64,000 nucleotides of DNA from Streptomyces sp. NBRC 110035. Lineage in GTDB: Bacteria; Actinomycetota; Actinomycetes; Streptomycetales; Streptomycetaceae. The DNA is taken from NCBI RefSeq assembly GCF_000829695.1, contig NZ_BBNN01000019.1, positions 1 through 64,000 of the forward strand, written 5' to 3'. A model generated the notes under the pieces. The model was not told the origin of the DNA and made no database searches. It saw nothing but the letters and a program-made list of their open reading frames with translations. Shown piece after piece: positions 45,315 to 52,888 of the stretch. Within the stretch, counting starts at the first letter, position 1, and every line of letters starts with the position of its first letter. The position numbers and the translations under genes are program-made.

Positions 45315-46766
45315 TCAGGCGTCCCGGTACGCCTCCAGCAGACGGAGCCACACCTCACTGATCGTCGGATAGGACGGGACCGCGTGCCACAGACGGGCGA
45401 CCGGCACCTGGGCGGCGACCGCGACGGTGGCCGAGTGGACGAGTTCACCCACGCCGGGGCCGACGAAGGTGACGCCGCGCAGAGTCTCGCTCTCGAGGTC
45501 GACGACCATGCGGGCGCGGCCCTTGTAGCCCTCGCCGTACAGACCGGCGCCCGCGACCGAGGCCAGGTCGACGTCGACGGCGCGGACCCGGTGCCCCGCC
45601 TCCTCCGCCTCGGCCAGGGAGAGGCCCACCGAGGCCGCCTCCGGATCGGTGAAGACCACCTGGGGGACGGCGTCGTGGTCGGCGGTGGCGGTGTGCGCGC
45701 CCCACGCCTGGCCGGCCACCGGCTCCCCCGCTGCCCTGGCGGCGATGGCGGCGCCCGCGACACGTGCCTGGTACTTGCCCTGATGGGTGAGCAGGGCACG
45801 CTTGTTGACGTCACCGACCGCGTAGAGCCAGTCCTGACCGGTCACTCGGAGGCTGTCGTCCACGGTGAGCCAGGAGCCGGGTTCCAGGCCGACGGTCTCC
45901 AGGCCGATGTCGTCGGTGCGCGGGGCACGGCCGGTGGCGAAGAGGATCTCGTCGGCCTCGATCCGCTCCCCCGTGTCGGTGACGACCACGACGACACCGT
46001 TCTCCCTGGTCACCGAGGTGGCGGAGGTGCCGGTACGGAGGTCCACGCCGGCTTCGGTGAGCGCCTCGGCGACCAGTTCCCCGGCGAAGGGCTCCATACG
46101 GGGCAGCAGGCCCTTGCCGCGTACCAGGAGTGTGACCCGGGAGCCGAGCCCCTGCCACGCCGTGGCCATCTCGGTGGCGACGACACCGCCACCGACCACG
46201 ACCAGTCTGCCGGGCACGGCCTGGGCGCTGGTGGCCTCCCTGCTGGTCCAGGGCGCGACCTCGTCGAGTCCGGGCATGCCGGGCAGCAGCGCACGGCTGC
46301 CGGTGCAGACGGCGACGGCGTGCCGGGCGGTGAGGACGCGCCGTGTTCCGTCGGCGGCGGTGACGGCCACCGTGCGCGGGCCGGTGAGCCGCCCGACGCC
46401 GCGGTGGAGGTCGGCACCGACGGACTCCAGCCACTGCACCTGGCCGTCGTCCTTCCACTGGGAGGTGTACTCGTTGCGGCGGGCCAGGACCGCGCCCGCG
46501 TCGAGCGCCCCCTGCACCGACGCGCTCAGGCCGGGAAGGCGGCGGGCGTCGGCGCGCGCGAGGACGGGGCGCAGCAGGGCCTTGCTGGGCATGCACGCCC
46601 AGTAGGAGCACTCGCCGCCCACCAGTTCGCTCTCCACGATCGCGGTGGTCAGCCCCGCCGCGCGCGTGCGGTCGGCGACGTTCTCCCCCACGGGCCCGGC
46701 ACCGAGCACGACGACGTCGTAGTGGAGGGTCTCCGACTCCGGCGATTGCGATTGCGTCTGTGTCAT
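45315..46766 (-). CDS. NAD(P)/FAD-dependent disulfide oxidoreductase
   Basis: Flavoprotein of 483 residues of the dihydrolipoamide dehydrogenase/mercuric reductase class. The FAD site is VVVLGAGPVGENVADRTRAA, the active disulfide GGECSYWACMPSKALLRP (CxxxxC), the NAD site VVVGGGVVATEMATAWQGLG, and the second FAD motif DWLYAVGDVN. The C-terminal dimer domain ends VPSYPTISEVWLRLLEAY, where the usual catalytic His of lipoamide dehydrogenases (HPT) is Tyr, so the substrate is probably not lipoamide. It is divergent from a thioredoxin gene, 120 bases apart, suggesting a thiol-redox role. Confidence 0.9.
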   Translation of the reverse strand: MTQTQSQSPESETLHYDVVVLGAGPVGENVADRTRAAGLTTAIVESELVGGECSYWACMPSKALLRPVLARADARRLPGLSASVQGALDAGAVLARRNEYTSQWKDDGQVQWLESVGADLHRGVGRLTGPRTVAVTAADGTRRVLTARHAVAVCTGSRALLPGMPGLDEVAPWTSREATSAQAVPGRLVVVGGGVVATEMATAWQGLGSRVTLLVRGKGLLPRMEPFAGELVAEALTEAGVDLRTGTSATSVTRENGVVVVVTDTGERIEADEILFATGRAPRTDDIGLETVGLEPGSWLTVDDSLRVTGQDWLYAVGDVNKRALLTHQGKYQARVAGAAIAARAAGEPVAGQAWGAHTATADHDAVPQVVFTDPEAASVGLSLAEAEEAGHRVRAVDVDLASVAGAGLYGEGYKGRARMVVDLESETLRGVTFVGPGVGELVHSATVAVAAQVPVARLWHAVPSYPTISEVWLRLLEAYRDA

Positions 46767-46816
46767 GACGCCAGTCTGGTGGGTGGTGTGGCCGGTGGCC
46801 ACATGGGTAGGGGCGC

Positions 46817-46843
46817 GGAATACGTGACCCGACGGCCGTGGTT
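46817..46843 (+). promoter_or_regulatory. Putative sigma-R-type promoter of the thioredoxin gene
   Basis: GGAAT at 46817-46821 and GTT at 46841-46843 with 19 bases between (18 if GGTT is counted). This fits the GGAAT-N18-GTT consensus of the thiol-stress sigma factor SigR. It is 45 bases upstream of the thioredoxin ATG, and thioredoxin genes are known SigR targets. Confidence 0.55.
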
Positions 46844-46886
46844 GTACCGGCATCCCGCCCCGACATCAGGAAGAGGGACATACGCA

Positions 46887-47279
46887 ATGAGCAGGACCGT
46901 GGAGCTCACCAAGGAGAACTTCGACCAGTTGGTCACGGAGAACGAGTTCGTTCTGATCGACTTCTGGGCGTCCTGGTGCGGACCGTGCCGTCAGTTCGCG
47001 CCGGTGTACGACAAGGCGGCGGAGGAGAACCCGGACCTGGTGTTCGGAAAGGTGGACACGGAGGCGCAGCCGGAGCTGGCCGCGGCCTTCGACATCCAGT
47101 CGATCCCGACGCTGATGATCGTCCGCGATCAGGTGGCCGTGTTCGCGCAGCCGGGCGCGCTGCCGGAGGCCGCGCTGACGGACGTCATCGGCCAGGCCCG
47201 GAAGCTGGACATGGACGAGGTCCGCAAGTCCATCGCCGAGCAGCAGGCGGCGCAGGGCGACGGCAAGGCGGACACCTAG
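46887..47279 (+). CDS. trxA: Thioredoxin
   Basis: Protein of 130 residues with a complete thioredoxin fold. The active site WCGPC is at residues 30-34 in DFWASWCGPCRQFAPVYDKA, and the cis-Pro is in DIQSIPTLMIVRDQ. A helical, charged C-terminal tail of about 20 residues (DEVRKSIAEQQAAQG) follows the fold. AGAGGGACATACGCA precedes the ATG. A putative SigR promoter lies upstream. It provides electrons for disulfide reduction; the divergent flavoprotein may be functionally linked. Confidence 0.95.
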   Translation: MSRTVELTKENFDQLVTENEFVLIDFWASWCGPCRQFAPVYDKAAEENPDLVFGKVDTEAQPELAAAFDIQSIPTLMIVRDQVAVFAQPGALPEAALTDVIGQARKLDMDEVRKSIAEQQAAQGDGKADT

Positions 47280-47307
47280 AACCGGGGCGGGCGACCGCCC
47301 CGGTTTT
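47280..47307. terminator. Intrinsic terminator with U tract
   Basis: ACCGGGGCGG-GCGA-CCGCCCCGGT followed by TTT, a classic rho-independent terminator just after the thioredoxin stop. The opposite strand also ends here (aldehyde dehydrogenase stop at 47312), so it may serve both. Confidence 0.88.
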
Positions 47308-47311
47308 GCGA

Positions 47312-48748
47312 CTAGAACGGGTACCGGGCGACGTCCCCGCGCACGGTGGTCCAGCGCACCTCGGTGAACGCCTCGATGTTGGCGTCTCCTCCGAAGCGGG
47401 AACCGGTGCCGGAGGCGGCGACGCCGCCGAACGGGGCAACGGCCTCGTCGTTCACGGTCTGGTCGTTGATGTGCACGATCCCCGTAGGAATGCGCTCCGC
47501 CAGGTCCAGGCCGCGGGCCGCGTCCCGGGTGACGATGCCCAGCGAGAGTCCGTAGGGGCTCGCGGCGGCCAGGGCGGCGGCCTCGTCGGCACTGCCGAAG
47601 GGCCGTACGGGTGCGACGGGGCCGAAGACCTCCTCCGCGTAGGCGGGTGTGTCGTCGTGGGTGTCCGCGAGGACGGTGGGCCGGTAGAAGAGCCGGTCGT
47701 GGGCGCCGCCCGCGGCGAGTGTCGCGCCGCCGGCCGTGCTGGACTCGACGAGGGCGTGCACCTTGTCGAGCTGCCCCTGGTCGATGAGCGGGCCGAGATG
47801 GACCCGGTCGCGGTGCGGGTCGCCGACGGCGAGCGAGTTCGCCTTGGCGGCCAGCCGCTCCACGTACTCGTCGTAGAGCGAGGCGTGCACCAGGTGGCGT
47901 CCGGTCGTCATGCAGATCTGGCCCTGGTGGAAGAACGATCCCCAGGCGGCCGTGGAGATCACCGCCTCTATGTCGGCGTCCTCGAGCACGACCAGCGCGG
48001 AGTTTCCGCCGAGTTCCAGGTGGGCCCGCTTGAGGTGACGGCCTGCGGCCTCGCCGACGTGCCGGCCCGCGCCGGTGGAGCCGGTGAACGAGATGACGGG
48101 GATCCGTGGGTCGGCGACGAGTGCCTGGCCGGTTTCGGTGCCGCCCGGCAGGACGTGCAGCAGTCCTTCGGGCAGCCCCGCTTCGGTGAACACCGCGGCG
48201 AGCGCGAGTCCGCCGCAGACCGCGGTGCGCGGGTCCGGCTTCAGGACGACCGCGTTGCCGAGCGCGAGGGCCGGTGCGACGGAGCGGATGGACAGGATCA
48301 GCGGTGCGTTGAACGGGGCGATGACGCCCACCACACCGACCGGCACCCGCCGCGTGTAGGACAGCCGGGGCCCCTCGGTGGGCAGCACCTGTCCGACCGG
48401 GCGGGAGGCCAGGGCCGCGGCCTCGTAGCACTCCTGGGCGGCGACGTGCAGTTCGAAGTCCGCCTTGCCGGGGATGCTGCCGGACTCGCGGACCAGCCAT
48501 TCCCGCAGCTCGTCGGCGTGCGCGGCGAACAGGTCGCCGGCCTTGCGGAGCACCGCGGCACGCACGAAGTGCGGGGCCCCGGCCCACTCGGTCTGTGCGG
48601 CGCGGCCCGCTTCGGCGGCGGCCCCCACATCGTCACCGGTGGCGAGGGTGACGGTGGCCAGCTGTTCGCCGGTGGCGGGTTCGGTGACGATGCGGTCGGG
48701 TCCCGAGAGGGGGCGGGCCTGCCAGGTCGTGGGGTCGAGCAACGGCAT
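47312..48748 (-). CDS. NAD(P)-dependent aldehyde dehydrogenase (benzaldehyde-type)
   Basis: Enzyme of 478 residues. Motifs: PVGVVGVIAPFNAPLILSIR, cofactor loop SFTGSTGAGRHVGEAAGRHL, catalytic Glu in LELGGNSALVVLEDAD and catalytic Cys in FFHQGQICMTTGRHLV. The QGQICM version and the sequence around it resemble benzaldehyde/vanillin dehydrogenases. GGAGAG precedes the ATG at 48748. A LacI-type regulator gene follows on the same strand upstream (48996-50090), so aromatic or sugar-related induction is possible. The exact substrate is not readable. Confidence 0.92.
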   Translation of the reverse strand: MPLLDPTTWQARPLSGPDRIVTEPATGEQLATVTLATGDDVGAAAEAGRAAQTEWAGAPHFVRAAVLRKAGDLFAAHADELREWLVRESGSIPGKADFELHVAAQECYEAAALASRPVGQVLPTEGPRLSYTRRVPVGVVGVIAPFNAPLILSIRSVAPALALGNAVVLKPDPRTAVCGGLALAAVFTEAGLPEGLLHVLPGGTETGQALVADPRIPVISFTGSTGAGRHVGEAAGRHLKRAHLELGGNSALVVLEDADIEAVISTAAWGSFFHQGQICMTTGRHLVHASLYDEYVERLAAKANSLAVGDPHRDRVHLGPLIDQGQLDKVHALVESSTAGGATLAAGGAHDRLFYRPTVLADTHDDTPAYAEEVFGPVAPVRPFGSADEAAALAAASPYGLSLGIVTRDAARGLDLAERIPTGIVHINDQTVNDEAVAPFGGVAASGTGSRFGGDANIEAFTEVRWTTVRGDVARYPF

Positions 48749-48995
48749 ATGACGGCTCTCCGATCGGTCGCCGGGGCCCCGCGCGAGCGCGAGCCCGGTT
48801 GTCCTTGCACCTACCACGTGGTTGAGCACACACCATCCCGGTCACGCCGCATCCGGGGCGCAGGACGTCCGGCCCATGCCCCGGTACGGAGGTGGGCTCC
48901 CGTCCACCGGGACGGGCCGGCTTCCCCCCATCATGCGACGAGGTGATCGCGCACCGCATGCCCACCGGCCCCGCACCGGCCCGCGCCGCCCCGTG

Positions 48996-50090
48996 TCAGC
49001 CGGACTCCCGCTGGATCACCGATGCGCCCAGCACCTTGTGCGACTCGGGGGCGGCGGCCGGATCGCGCACCGCGCGGTCGACGAGTTCGGCGAGCTCGGT
49101 GCCGGACGGCACCTCGAGGTGGACGGTGGTCAGCCGGGGCCGCAGCAGCCGGCCCAGCATGAGGTTGTCGGCACCGACCACGGCCGTTTCCTCGGGGACG
49201 CGGACGCCGGCGTCCTGCAGGGCCCGCATCAGCAGCATCGCGTACTCGTCGTTGTACGTGAACACCGCGTCGAGGCCGAGGGCGCGCCAGCGGGCGGCGA
49301 GCCGTGTGGCGGCGCCCTCGTCGTGGGCGAGGGGCAGTTCGGTGACCGTGGCGTCGGTGCCGTGCAGGGCGGCCCGCACTCCCGCGAGCCGGGGCGCGGA
49401 GAACGCCTCCAGGCCGGGCTCGCGCGGGACGACGACGCCGATGCGGCGCCGGCCCCGGTCGAACAGGTGGGCTCCGGCGCCGTGGCCGACGACGTCGTGG
49501 TCCATCAGCAGGGCGTGCGCACCCTCGACGGTTTCCGGTCCGAGGGTGACCACGGCCCGCGCGCCGGAGCGTTTGAGGACGGCGACGCCCCGGGGGCCGA
49601 GTCCTGAACCGGGGACCAGCACGGCCACGGGACGCAGCTCGGCCCAGGCGCGGGCGGCCTCGTCGTCGTGGACGCCGACGGTGCCGTACTGCACGACGGT
49701 GTAGTCGAGGCGGCCGAGCGCCACCTGGAGGTCGTTGATGAACTGGCTGTAGACCGGGCCGACCGGGAAGGCCGGGGCAGGCATCAGCACCATGCGGCTG
49801 TGCCCGGCGCGTAAGCTGCGGGCCGCCGCGTGCGGCACGTACCCGAGTTCCCTGGCGGCCTCGCGGACACGGCGGCGGGTGGGCTCACTGATCCGGACGG
49901 CGTCGGCGTTGTTCAGGACGTAGGAGACGGTCGCGCGCGACACGCCCGCCAGGCGGGCCACGTCGGCGCTCGTGGGCACCGCGCCCGGCAGGGGGCGGGC
50001 GGGCACGGGTTGCGCGGGCACGGCACCTGCGGGCACGGAGCACGTCGGTGCGGTGGATGCGGGCGCGGGCGGGTTCGGTATCTGCACCAT
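48996..50090 (-). CDS. LacI-family transcriptional regulator
   Basis: Protein of 364 residues with a disordered Pro/Ala-rich N-terminal arm of about 38 residues, unusual for the family. The HTH then follows: SADVARLAGVSRATVSYVLN with RISEPTRRRVREAARELGYV. The sugar-binding-protein-like core begins GHSRMVLMPAP and includes ALLMDHDVVGHGAGAHLFDR and DAVFTYNDEYAMLLMRALQD. AAGGA stands ten bases before the ATG at 50090. No sugar operon is adjacent, so the target may be the downstream aldehyde dehydrogenase or a distant locus. Confidence 0.9.
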   Translation of the reverse strand: MVQIPNPPAPASTAPTCSVPAGAVPAQPVPARPLPGAVPTSADVARLAGVSRATVSYVLNNADAVRISEPTRRRVREAARELGYVPHAAARSLRAGHSRMVLMPAPAFPVGPVYSQFINDLQVALGRLDYTVVQYGTVGVHDDEAARAWAELRPVAVLVPGSGLGPRGVAVLKRSGARAVVTLGPETVEGAHALLMDHDVVGHGAGAHLFDRGRRRIGVVVPREPGLEAFSAPRLAGVRAALHGTDATVTELPLAHDEGAATRLAARWRALGLDAVFTYNDEYAMLLMRALQDAGVRVPEETAVVGADNLMLGRLLRPRLTTVHLEVPSGTELAELVDRAVRDPAAAPESHKVLGASVIQRESG

Positions 50091-50227
50091 GACGTAACGC
50101 ATCCTTGCAGAAGCGTGAACGGGCCCTTCGCCCGGGGGAGTTGAGTGCGTGACGCACCGCGTCCGCCGCAGTTCAGGACGGTCTTGCCGGTCCGGCGGCC
50201 GGGCGGACGCGGATGCCCGGCCCCGGG

Positions 50228-50893
50228 TCAGCGGGCGGCCGCGGCGGGCGCCGTCAGACGGTCGACGACGTCCACCCACGCGGTTTCCAGCCGCGGCAGC
50301 GGCATCCCGCACTGCCGGGTCAGGTGGTGCACCAGCGCGGGGTCGAGCTGGGCCATCAGGGTGTGGGCGAGGAGGTCGCAGTCCGCATCAGGGACCGCCG
50401 CGCGCAGCAGCAGCGTCACGTGCCGGTGCAGCACACGATAGGGCGGGTTGGTGAAGCGGCGGTCGGCGCAGGGCTGGGCGGCGAGCTGAAGATCCAGCTC
50501 GTCGGCCGTGCGGCGCAGCATGGCGGCGCCGAAGGCCCGCAGCCGCTCGGCGGGCGGCGCGCCGGGGCCCAGCGGCGGGGGGCCGCTGAGGAAGGCTGCC
50601 TGGAACTTCTTCTCGGAGTGGTCGAGCAGGGCCGTCAGCAGTCCGGTGCGGTCGCCGAAGCGACGGAAGACCGTCCCCTTGCCCACCTGCGCCGCCGCGG
50701 CCACCGCCTCCATGGTGAGACCGTCCGCGCCGCGCTCGGCGACCAGCAGAGCGGCGGCCTCCAGGAGCCGGGCACGGTTGCGCGCGGCGTCGGCCCGCAG
50801 GCAGGGCTCGTCGGGCTCGACACCGAGTTGCAGCAACTCCTGCGGTCGGACTGGCTCCTGCGGCATCGGGGCGGGCGGCGGGACAGGGGACAT
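50228..50893 (-). CDS. TetR-family transcriptional regulator
   Basis: Protein of about 221 residues. The N-terminal HTH is visible as RLLEAAALLVAERGADGLTM and EAVAAAAQVGKGTVFRRFGD, and the ligand domain continues to the end. The ATG at 50893 or one at 50911 starts it; neither has a clear ribosome site. It is divergent from the FMN reductase gene, and two GGACC-centred palindromes lie between them, so it probably represses itself and that reductase. Confidence 0.9.
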   Translation of the reverse strand: MSPVPPPAPMPQEPVRPQELLQLGVEPDEPCLRADAARNRARLLEAAALLVAERGADGLTMEAVAAAAQVGKGTVFRRFGDRTGLLTALLDHSEKKFQAAFLSGPPPLGPGAPPAERLRAFGAAMLRRTADELDLQLAAQPCADRRFTNPPYRVLHRHVTLLLRAAVPDADCDLLAHTLMAQLDPALVHHLTRQCGMPLPRLETAWVDVVDRLTAPAAAAR

Positions 50894-50923
50894 GAGGCCA
50901 GCGTAAAGCATCGGGAAGAAATT

Positions 50924-50973
50924 GGACCGCGGTCCGCTTGGAGTGCTAGAAACGTAACCGGACCCCGGTCCGG
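50924..50973. promoter_or_regulatory. Two TetR-type operators between the regulator and the FMN reductase
   Basis: GGACCGCGGTCC (50924-50935) is a perfect palindrome, and CCGGACCCCGGTCCGG (50958-50973) is the same pair of half sites with a CC centre. They sit about 34 bases apart between the divergent genes. Confidence 0.7.
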
Positions 50974-51079
50974 ATGATTGCGGCAATGTTTCGCCGGCGG
51001 CCTCGCCCTGCGTTCCACCCGGTGATTCACCCTGCCCGCCGTCCCCCGTGCCACACCTTCACACCCCCAGGAGTTTCGT

Positions 51080-51643
51080 ATGTCTGTTCGCATCCTTGCT
51101 CTCGTAGGCAGCCTTCGTTCCGGTTCGCACAACCGTCAGCTCGCGGAGGCCGCGGTCAAGTTCGCGCCCGAGGGCTCCGAGATCGTGCTCCACGAGGGAC
51201 TTGGGGAGATCCCGTTCTACAACGAGGACATCGACGTCGAGGGCACCGTCCCGGCCGCCGCCGCCCGGCTGCGCGAGGCCGTGGCGGGCGCCGACGCCCT
51301 GCTGTTCTTCACTCCCGAGTACAACGGCACGATCCCGGCCGTCCTGAAGAACGCGATCGACTGGCTGTCCCGCCCGTTCGGCGCCTCCGCCCTCGGCCAG
51401 AAGCCGGTCGCCGTGGTCGGCACCGCCTTCGGCCAGTACGGCGGTGTCTGGGCGCAGGACGAGGCCCGCAAGGCCCTCGGTATCGCGGGCGGGAAGGTGA
51501 TCGAGGACATCAAGCTCTCCATTCCCGGCTCCATGACCCGTTTCGCCGGGATCCACCCCGCCGACGACTCCGAGGTGGCAGGCCGGCTCACCGAGGTCGT
51601 CGTCCGCCTGAACAGCCACGCCACCGCGGCGACCGCCGCCTGA
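51080..51643 (+). CDS. NADPH-dependent FMN reductase / NAD(P)H-quinone-type flavoprotein
   Basis: Flavodoxin-like protein of 187 residues starting MSVRILALVGSLRSGSHNRQ, the FMN phosphate loop. The family signature is FFTPEYNGTIPAVLKNAIDW, and the active loop VGTAFGQYGGVWAQ follows. Such enzymes reduce FMN, quinones, azo dyes or chromate. AGGAG is six bases before the ATG. Expression is probably controlled by the divergent TetR through the two operators. Confidence 0.93.
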   Translation: MSVRILALVGSLRSGSHNRQLAEAAVKFAPEGSEIVLHEGLGEIPFYNEDIDVEGTVPAAAARLREAVAGADALLFFTPEYNGTIPAVLKNAIDWLSRPFGASALGQKPVAVVGTAFGQYGGVWAQDEARKALGIAGGKVIEDIKLSIPGSMTRFAGIHPADDSEVAGRLTEVVVRLNSHATAATAA

Positions 51644-51685
51644 CGGGACCCGGCGTGACCGTGCCCGAGGCGCCCGGAGGGGCCG

Positions 51686-51723
51686 GAGGGGCCGGAGCCG
51701 TGGGACCGCGGCTCCGGCCCCTC
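51686..51723. terminator. Hairpin between FMN reductase and XdhC genes
   Basis: GGGGCCGGAGCCG and CGGCTCCGGCCCC are perfect complements (13 pairs, extendable to 15) around TGGGACCG. It serves the convergent genes ending at 51643 and 51755. Confidence 0.75.
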
Positions 51724-51754
51724 TGTGGGCGTGCGTCCTGTCCGGCGCCTCGGT

Positions 51755-52888
51755 TCAGACCACCACCGCCGCACGTTCCTCGCGGTGGATCGGTGTCCGC
51801 GTGCCGGTCAGCGGCGCGCCCGTGCCGCCCCGGCGGGCCGCGACGATCTCCGCCGCGATGGACACGGCGGTCTCCTCCGGCGTGCGCGCCCCGAGATCGA
51901 GGCCGATCGGCGACCTGAGCCGGGCCAGCTCCCGCTCGCTCACACCCGCCTCGCGCAGGCGCCGTTCCCGGTCCACGTGGGTACGGCGCGACCCCATCGC
52001 CCCGACGAACGCCACCGGCAGCGCCAGCGCCAGCGCCAGCAGCGGCACGTCGAACCTGGCGTCGTGGGTGAGCACGCACAGCACCGTGCGCCCGTCGGTG
52101 ACGGTGGTACGCAGGTAGCGGTGCGGCCAGTCGACGACGATCTCGTCCGCCTCCGGGAAACGTGCCCGGGTGGCGAACACCGGCCGGGCGTCGCAGAGGG
52201 TCACGCGGTAGCCGAGGAACTTGCCGGCCCGCACCAGCGCCGCCGCGAAGTCGACCGCACCGAAGACGATCATGCGGGGCGGCGGCTGCGCCGACTCCAC
52301 GAACAGGGTCACCCCGCCGGGGCAGTGCGATCCGTCCGCCGAGAGGCCGACGGTGCCGGTGCGTCCGCCGTCCAGCAGGGCCCGTGCCTCGGCCACCGCC
52401 GTACGGTCCAGCTCCGGATGTCCGGCGAGGCCGCCCTCGTACGACCCGTCGGGGCGGACGAGCAGCACGCCGCCGAGCAGTTCGGCCGGGCCGCGGACGA
52501 CCCGGGCGAGCGCCGTGGGCCCGCCGTCGGCCACCGCGGACAGAGCCGAGGAGAGCACCTCGCGGGCGGGGGCGTGCGCGCCGACCGGGGTGACCATGAT
52601 GTCGATGATCCCGCCGCAGGTCAGACCGACCGCGAAGGCGTCCTCGTCGCTGTACCCGAACCGCTGGACCCGCGTCCCGCCGTCCGCGAGCGCCTCCGCG
52701 CACAGCTCGTACACCGCTCCCTCGACGCAGCCGCCGGAGACCGAGCCGATCACCGTTCCCTCATCGTCGACGGCGAGCGCCGCGCCGGGCCCTCGCGGTG
52801 CGCTGCCGCTCACGGAGACGACGGTGGCGACGGCGAACTCCCTTCCCTCGGCGAGCCATCGCCGCAGCTCGTCGGCGATGTCAAACAT
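51755..52888 (-). CDS. XdhC/CoxI-type molybdenum cofactor maturation protein
   Basis: Protein of 377 residues with the N-terminal XdhC/CoxI domain (ATVVSVSGSAPRGPGAALAV, IGSVSGGCVEGAVYELCAEA) and a C-terminal Rossmann XdhC_C domain (FVGAMGSRRTHVDRERRLRE, LGARTPEETAVSIAAEIVAA). It inserts a sulfido-molybdenum cofactor into xanthine-oxidase-type enzymes, here the large subunit encoded directly upstream. Its ATG overlaps the end of that gene by eight bases. It is the last gene of the four-gene operon running down from 56607. Confidence 0.93.
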   Translation of the reverse strand: MFDIADELRRWLAEGREFAVATVVSVSGSAPRGPGAALAVDDEGTVIGSVSGGCVEGAVYELCAEALADGGTRVQRFGYSDEDAFAVGLTCGGIIDIMVTPVGAHAPAREVLSSALSAVADGGPTALARVVRGPAELLGGVLLVRPDGSYEGGLAGHPELDRTAVAEARALLDGGRTGTVGLSADGSHCPGGVTLFVESAQPPPRMIVFGAVDFAAALVRAGKFLGYRVTLCDARPVFATRARFPEADEIVVDWPHRYLRTTVTDGRTVLCVLTHDARFDVPLLALALALPVAFVGAMGSRRTHVDRERRLREAGVSERELARLRSPIGLDLGARTPEETAVSIAAEIVAARRGGTGAPLTGTRTPIHREERAAVVV

